From assembly GCA_947466005.1 (NCBI GenBank), contig CANIBV010000003.1, forward strand, positions 1-53,387: a DNA stretch of 53,387 nucleotides. The letters are read 5' to 3'. The DNA is from Spartobacteria bacterium (GTDB taxonomy: Bacteria > Verrucomicrobiota > Verrucomicrobiia > Chthoniobacterales > UBA6821). Below, one piece after another: positions 49,432 through 53,387 of the stretch (position 1 is the first letter of the stretch; each line of letters starts with the position of its first letter). The translations under genes and the position numbers were made by a program. The notes under the pieces were generated by a model that was given only the letters and a program-made list of their open reading frames with translations, was not told the origin of the DNA and ran no database searches.

Positions 49432-49756
49432 CTGGCCGGCTCTTATCGAGTCACCAGGGAAGCCGTGGCTGCGTGGCCCGCCTCACGCCGCCCTAATAGG
49501 CGCAGAGATTTTAGAGGCAGAGCAAGGCGTGAGAACGAAGCCGTATCGATGAATACGGCGAGTGAATACCGGGCCGTGGGAACGGCCGGGATAGCCTTCA
49601 CGAAGTATAGCCCGCAAGGGCGCTACTCACGGGCGTGAGAGCGGCAACAGCAAAAACGCGCGGCACAAAACACCTTCAACGGGCGGGAGTAGGTTGAATC
49701 GCCGAAGGCTACCGAAAGGGCGAGCAGCGTGGGCACGCCCGAGTTCAATTCCAAGC
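49432..49756. repeat. Hairpin-rich region with dispersed element, copy B
   Basis: No gene is seen. From 49499, GGCGCAGAGATTTTAGAGGCAGAGCAAGGCG... aligns with copy A at 28954-29053. Its inner stem is GCCGTAT-cgatga-ATACGGC (49540-49559). Further perfect hairpins follow: GGCCGT-ggga-ACGGCC (49572-49587), GCCC-gcaa-GGGC (49610-49621), CTCAC-gggc-GTGAG (49626-49639) and GCGT-gggc-ACGC (near 49728-49739). The region lies between the aldolase remnant and the end of pdhC. It may be a structured RNA, a mobile repeat, or both. Confidence 0.55.
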
Positions 49757-51058
49757 CTACAAAAGCAATAGAGCAGGGGACTCGAGCAGCTTGCGAAGGG
49801 CGGACATATACTCCGCTGCCACCGCCCCATCCACCACCCGATGGTCGCCGCTGAGAGTAATGCTCATCCTGTGGCCGATCTCGATCTCGTCACGGCTATT
49901 CACGACGGGCTTCTTGACGATGGCTCCGACGGCCAGGATCGCGGCCTGGGGAGGATTCACGATGGCGCAGAACTGCTCGATGCCATAAGAGCCGAGGTTG
50001 GAGACGGTGATGGTGCCTCCGGCATATTCGTCGGGCTTGAGCTTCTTGTCACGGGCGCGGGTCGCGAGATCCTTCACTGCGGCGCTGATTTCCTTGAGAG
50101 AAAGCTTCTGGGCGTCGCGGATAACGGGGGTGACAAGGCCATCCTCGACGGCGATCGCCACGGAGAGATTTACACTGCCGTACTCGATGATGGCGTCACC
50201 GGCGAAGGCGGCGTTGACCTTCGGTTTCTGCATGGCGGCGCGGGCCACGGCAGAGAGGGCGATATCGTTGAAGGTGATCTTGCCGCCACTGGCCTCAATG
50301 TATTCCTTGCGGAAGGCCATCATCGGTGCGGCGTCGATCTCAATGGAGAGATAGAAGTGCGGAATCTGGGTCTTGCTTGCCAGCAGTCGCTCGGCAATGA
50401 CGCGGCGCATACCGGAAAGAGGAACGCGGGTCTCGGGCATCCCGGCGATCGGGGTCGGGAGGATGGCGGCGACGGGTGAGGCACCCATCACGGGCGCGTT
50501 TGCGCCCCCTCCTACTGGAGCGTTCTCGACGTCAAAAGCAATGATGCGACCACCGGGGCCTGTGCCCTTGACGGCATCGAGTCGGACGCCGCGGGCATCG
50601 GCGATCTTGCGGGCAAGTGGTGAAGACTTGACCCTAATTCCGGCATTGATGTTACCGCCGGAAGCAGCTCCTCCTCCACCAGAGCGGAGAGCGGCGGCAC
50701 GAGCCCGGGGAGTGAGAGGACGGCCGGAAGAGATAGCGGGACGGAAGGTCGGGCCTTCAGCTGCAGCCGCAGCAGGAGCGGTGGGAGCAGGTGAGGCTTT
50801 CGGTTTGTCACCGGCTTTCTCCCCATCCTTCAGGACAAGGGCCAGCGCGGCGCCTACTAGGACCTTACCACCTTCTGGAACGAAAATATCGGCGAGCGTG
50901 CCCTCCTCAAAGGACTCCATCTCCATAGTTGCCTTGTCGGTCTCGACCTCTGCCAGAATGTCGCCTACTTCGATCTTGTCCCCCTTCTTCTTGTGCCAGC
51001 GCAGGAGGGTGCCCTCCGTCATGGTGTCGCTCAACTTGGGCATCGTGATCTCTGGCAT
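49757..51058 (-). CDS. pdhC: Pyruvate dehydrogenase E2, dihydrolipoamide acetyltransferase
   Basis: The 433-aa product has one N-terminal lipoyl domain with lipoylated Lys42 in 'EVETDKATMEMESF', an Ala/Pro-rich linker, a peripheral subunit-binding domain ('VKSSPLARKIADARGVRLDAVKGTGPGGRIIAFDV'), a second linker, and the catalytic domain ending 'MSITLSGDHRVVDGAVAAEYMSALRKLLESPALLLL' with the His and Asp of the active site. It forms the complex core with E1 alpha/beta encoded upstream and E3 (lpd at 8.5 kb). Confidence 0.96.
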   Translation of the reverse strand: MPEITMPKLSDTMTEGTLLRWHKKKGDKIEVGDILAEVETDKATMEMESFEEGTLADIFVPEGGKVLVGAALALVLKDGEKAGDKPKASPAPTAPAAAAAEGPTFRPAISSGRPLTPRARAAALRSGGGGAASGGNINAGIRVKSSPLARKIADARGVRLDAVKGTGPGGRIIAFDVENAPVGGGANAPVMGASPVAAILPTPIAGMPETRVPLSGMRRVIAERLLASKTQIPHFYLSIEIDAAPMMAFRKEYIEASGGKITFNDIALSAVARAAMQKPKVNAAFAGDAIIEYGSVNLSVAIAVEDGLVTPVIRDAQKLSLKEISAAVKDLATRARDKKLKPDEYAGGTITVSNLGSYGIEQFCAIVNPPQAAILAVGAIVKKPVVNSRDEIEIGHRMSITLSGDHRVVDGAVAAEYMSALRKLLESPALLLL

Positions 51059-51113
51059 GGTCGTAGGAAGTGTGTTATGGGCTAAAAGTTTCGAGAATCG
51101 CCGGGGAAATTTT

Positions 51114-51188
51114 CCCGCAGAGGCGCAGAGGCGCAGAGGAATGAAGTTGAAGTTATTTTCCTCCTCCGCGACTCCGCGACTCCGCGTG
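51114..51188. repeat. Inverted pair of octamer repeats between pdhB and pdhC
   Basis: CCCGCAGAGGCGCAGAGGCGCAGAGG (51114-51139) and CTCCTCCGCGACTCCGCGACTCCGCGTG (51161-51188) are arms of an imperfect inverted pair around a 21-nt spacer. The left arm and the start of the spacer (AATGAA) match the pair at 29859. It lies inside the presumed pdh transcript. Confidence 0.75.
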
Positions 51189-51230
51189 AGAACATGCAGT
51201 CTTGGAAGGCAATGCGGTTCATGGAATGTA

Positions 51231-52205
51231 TCAAAAAGAGGAGAGGACCTTGGCTACGACGGCATGGGCGTCGGGAAGCTGAAGCTTCTCGAGCGGCATG
51301 CTGTAGATGGCCGGAGCATCGAGAGCCGTGACTCGTAGGACTGGTGCATCCAGATCGTCGAAGGCGTGCTCGGCAAGGAGGGCCGCGATCTGCGCGCTGA
51401 CGCCGCAGAAGGGCTTGTTCTCGTCGACTAGGACGGCGCGGTGAGTCTTGGCTACGGAATTGAGGATGGTCTCTTCGTCCAGCGGACGGATGGAGCGCAG
51501 GTCGACGACCTCGGCTTCGATGCCATGTTCTGTCGCTAGGATCTCGGCGGCGGCAAGGCAGGTGAGGACGGCGCGGCCATGGGCGATGAGGGAGACATCA
51601 AGCCCCTCGCGCTTCACTTCGGCAACGCCGAGCGGGATGGTGTAGGAACCGTCCGGAACCTCGCCGAGGTCACCGTAGAGAAGGGTGTTCTCCATGAAGC
51701 AGACGGTGTCATTATCACGGATGGAAGCAATCATGAGGCCCTTCGCATCGTAGGGAGTGGCAGGACAGACGACCTTCAGGCCGGGGGTGTTCGCCAGGAA
51801 GTTCTCCGGGGTGTGGGAGTGGGTCGCACCGACATTCGTGCCGCCGTTGGCAGGACCACGGATGACCATCGGTACATTGATGAGTCCGCCCGACATGTAG
51901 CGGATGCAGCCGGCGTTATTGATGATCTGGTCGAAGCCGACATACGCAAAGCTCCAGAACATGAGCTCAACCACCGGACGCAGGCCCATCATGGCGGCTC
52001 CGACGCCTAGACCGAGGAAAGCGGCTTCGCTGATCGGCGTGTCGATGACGCGCTTGGAGCCGAAACGCTTCCAGAGACCCTCGGTGACCTTGTAGGCGCC
52101 GTTGTACTGGGCGACTTCCTCACCCATGAGGAAGACGTTCTCGTCGCGGGTGAGCTCCTCGGCGAACGCGTCGTTGAGAGCCTGGCGGTAAGTGATGAGA
52201 GGCAT
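51231..52205 (-). CDS. pdhB: Pyruvate dehydrogenase E1 component, beta subunit
   Basis: The 324-aa protein shows 'ITYRQALNDAFAEELTRDENVFLMGEEVAQYNGAYKVTEGLWKRFGSKRVIDTPISEAAFLGLGVGAAMMGLRPVVELMFWSF', 'GATHSHTPENFLANTPGLKVVCPATPYDAKGLMIASIRD' and 'EVVDLRSIRPLDEETI', all characteristic of the transketolase-like E1 beta that pairs with the E1 alpha gene upstream. It is complete. Confidence 0.97.
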   Translation of the reverse strand: MPLITYRQALNDAFAEELTRDENVFLMGEEVAQYNGAYKVTEGLWKRFGSKRVIDTPISEAAFLGLGVGAAMMGLRPVVELMFWSFAYVGFDQIINNAGCIRYMSGGLINVPMVIRGPANGGTNVGATHSHTPENFLANTPGLKVVCPATPYDAKGLMIASIRDNDTVCFMENTLLYGDLGEVPDGSYTIPLGVAEVKREGLDVSLIAHGRAVLTCLAAAEILATEHGIEAEVVDLRSIRPLDEETILNSVAKTHRAVLVDENKPFCGVSAQIAALLAEHAFDDLDAPVLRVTALDAPAIYSMPLEKLQLPDAHAVVAKVLSSF

Positions 52206-52216
52206 GCGGGAAGGTG

Positions 52217-52248
52217 TTTAGCGGTTTAGGCTGTAGGCTATTAGGCTA
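52217..52248. repeat. Octamer-type short repeat TTAGGCTG/TAGGCTAT
   Basis: GCGGTTTAGGCTGTAGGCTATTAGGCTAG, in the 106-bp gap between pdhA and pdhB, contains three imperfect copies of TAGGCTAT. It is a further motif family of the same style as the other short repeats. Confidence 0.6.
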
Positions 52249-52311
52249 GAGAATGCCGCTTCGCGGTGCAGATCGAGGGAACCAGATGAAAAAAAGGCGT
52301 TCATGGCAGAC

Positions 52312-53373
52312 TTATTCGCTGAAGAAGTGACGGCCGGTCTGGCCGGCCTTGGTCTTGTGATCCACCTCGTGGTAGATATCCTCAAAGATGCTCTCCTCGG
52401 AGGGCCATGGGCTGGCGATACCAAACTCAGCCGCGGCAGCAGCTTCAGCCTTAACCTCGGCGTCGATTTTCTCGATCCCGGCCTGAGTGATCACCTTCTC
52501 GCTGAGAAGCTGGTTCTGCCAGAGAGTGATCGGGTCGTGCTCCATCTTGTAGAGATCGATTTCTTCGGGGGTGCGATACTTCTTGGTATTCGCATCAGCC
52601 ACGGAGTGGCCGTAGTAGCGGTAGGTAGAGACCTCAAGAACCATCGGCTTGGACTCGATGCGGGCACGCTCCATGGCGGCCCCGAGGCCGGCGCGCAGTT
52701 CGTAGAGGTTGAATCCCCCGCAGAGGGCCCAATCGACATCAAAGCCCTCGGCCCGCGAGGCAAGGGAGTGCCGGAGCGCAGAGGAGCGCTCAAGGCTGGT
52801 GCCCATGGAGTAGCCGTTGTTCTCGATGACATAGACGATCGGGAGATCCCAGAGAGCAGCGATATTCAGACACTCGCTGTAGACACCCTGGTTGACAGCA
52901 CCATCACCGAGGAAGGCCACGGCACAGCCTTTGACTCCTTTGTACTTGAGAGCGAAGGCCAGGCCGAGGCCAAGCGGGGTCTGGCCGGCGACGATGCCGT
53001 GGCCGCCCCAATAATGCTTGTCGGGAGCGAAGAAGTGCATCGACCCACCCTTGCCCTTGGAGCAGCCGGTTCCCTTTCCGAAGAGCTCGGCCATGCATTC
53101 GTTCATGCCCATGCCGACCGCCAGAGCGTGGCCGTGGTCGCGATAGGCGGTAATGATCTCGTCGTTACCATTCATCAAGGAAGCGGTGCCAACCGCAACC
53201 GACTCCTGGCCAATATAAAGGTGAAGGAAGCCTCCCATGATGCCCTGATTGTAGTATTTCAGAGCCTGCTGCTCAAAGCGGCGGATGCGGAGCATCTCGC
53301 GGAGGAAGTGGATCTTCTCGGCAGGCTTCAGAGAGGAGTTGAAGGGCGACTTGGAGAAATCGGAGGAAGTCAC
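52312..53373 (-). CDS. pdhA: Pyruvate dehydrogenase E1 component, alpha subunit
   Basis: The 353-aa protein shows 'MLRIRRFEQQALKYYNQGIMGGFLHLYIGQESVAVG', 'YRDHGHALAVGMGMNECMAELFGKGTGCSKGKGGSMH', and the thiamine-diphosphate motif 'CAVAFLGDGAVNQGVYSECLNIAALWDLPIVYVIENNGYSMG', then 'YRYYGHSVAD'. It decarboxylates pyruvate and acetylates E2. The GTG at 53373 ('VTSSDFSKSPFNSSLKPAEKIHF') is the first start in view and lies 14 nt from the window edge; the true start could lie beyond it. Confidence 0.96.
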   Translation of the reverse strand: MTSSDFSKSPFNSSLKPAEKIHFLREMLRIRRFEQQALKYYNQGIMGGFLHLYIGQESVAVGTASLMNGNDEIITAYRDHGHALAVGMGMNECMAELFGKGTGCSKGKGGSMHFFAPDKHYWGGHGIVAGQTPLGLGLAFALKYKGVKGCAVAFLGDGAVNQGVYSECLNIAALWDLPIVYVIENNGYSMGTSLERSSALRHSLASRAEGFDVDWALCGGFNLYELRAGLGAAMERARIESKPMVLEVSTYRYYGHSVADANTKKYRTPEEIDLYKMEHDPITLWQNQLLSEKVITQAGIEKIDAEVKAEAAAAAEFGIASPWPSEESIFEDIYHEVDHKTKAGQTGRHFFSE

Positions 53374-53387
53374 CTTGGGTGGGGCAG

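Noticed and set aside
49531-49560. Group II intron domain V
   Set aside because: GCCGTAT...ATACGGC recalls domain V, but the bulge, tetraloop and length are wrong and the same stem varies in copy A.

Overview
The window is about 53 kb of a GC-rich bacterial chromosome, most likely from the phylum Verrucomicrobiota. This is inferred from several traits together: a lysine/alanine/proline histone H1-like protein, verrucomicrobial-style intergenic 7-8 bp short sequence repeats (their accidental translation gives strings such as 'PAEAQRRR'), an inserted-form SecA near 1000 aa, and an integrase fragment of a type I associate with that phylum. No 16S gene or other decisive marker is present, so the assignment is an inference.

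Layout. 1-3.2 kb: an unidentified gene end, a multi-hairpin leader, a hypothetical protein, and a low-GC type II restriction-modification module (C5 methyltransferase plus NgoMIV-family endonuclease) followed by a small acidic protein. 3.2-12.2 kb: mostly minus-strand housekeeping genes (secA, rpe-tadA, a COG4705 membrane protein, lpd, mnmG), with a plus-strand STAS protein. 12.2-12.66 kb: an AT-rich gene-free stretch next to mnmG with a perfect DnaA box and a parS-like palindrome; transcription points away from it on both sides, so it is a candidate replication origin. 12.66-29 kb: an all-plus-strand run: OmpA-like protein, glnD, an FtsX-type permease, an AsmA/TamB-like giant, yicC-gmk-coaC, the H1-like gene, an inositol-phosphatase-family gene, ispF, cysS and a left-handed beta-helix protein. 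29-31.2 kb: minus-strand hisI-thyA-folA plus a small zinc-ribbon membrane protein. 31.3-34.8 kb: a plus-strand operon of a Roadblock-like protein, ExbB, an atypical ExbD, a TonB-like protein and a zinc-ribbon membrane protein. 34.8-35.35 kb: a gene-free stretch with two DnaA-box-like 9-mers. 35.3-49.1 kb: envelope and metabolic genes (YggU, two GT9 glycosyltransferases, mpl, an NADPH-flavin reductase, trxB, thioesterase, ABC ATPase, GYF/YIP1 and DUF2752 membrane proteins, WalJ-like MBL hydrolase, tRNA-Arg, integrase remnant, aldo/keto reductase, GT2, mazG, rhomboid-like protein). 49.1-49.76 kb: gene wreckage and a hairpin-rich repeat. 49.76-53.4 kb: pyruvate dehydrogenase genes pdhA-pdhB-pdhC on the minus strand, whose E3 partner lies at 8.5 kb.

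The most unusual content is non-coding: at least five families of 7-8 bp short repeats, often arranged as inverted pairs around short spacers; a separate dispersed hairpin element present twice with compensatory stem changes; DnaA-box-like 9-mers in intergenic regions, including a direct repeat over the promoter of the H1-like gene; and a 16-bp parS-like palindrome found both inside mnmG and just upstream of it. Also notable are an 11-C homopolymer inside the Roadblock-like gene and an ExbD homologue without the usual membrane aspartate.
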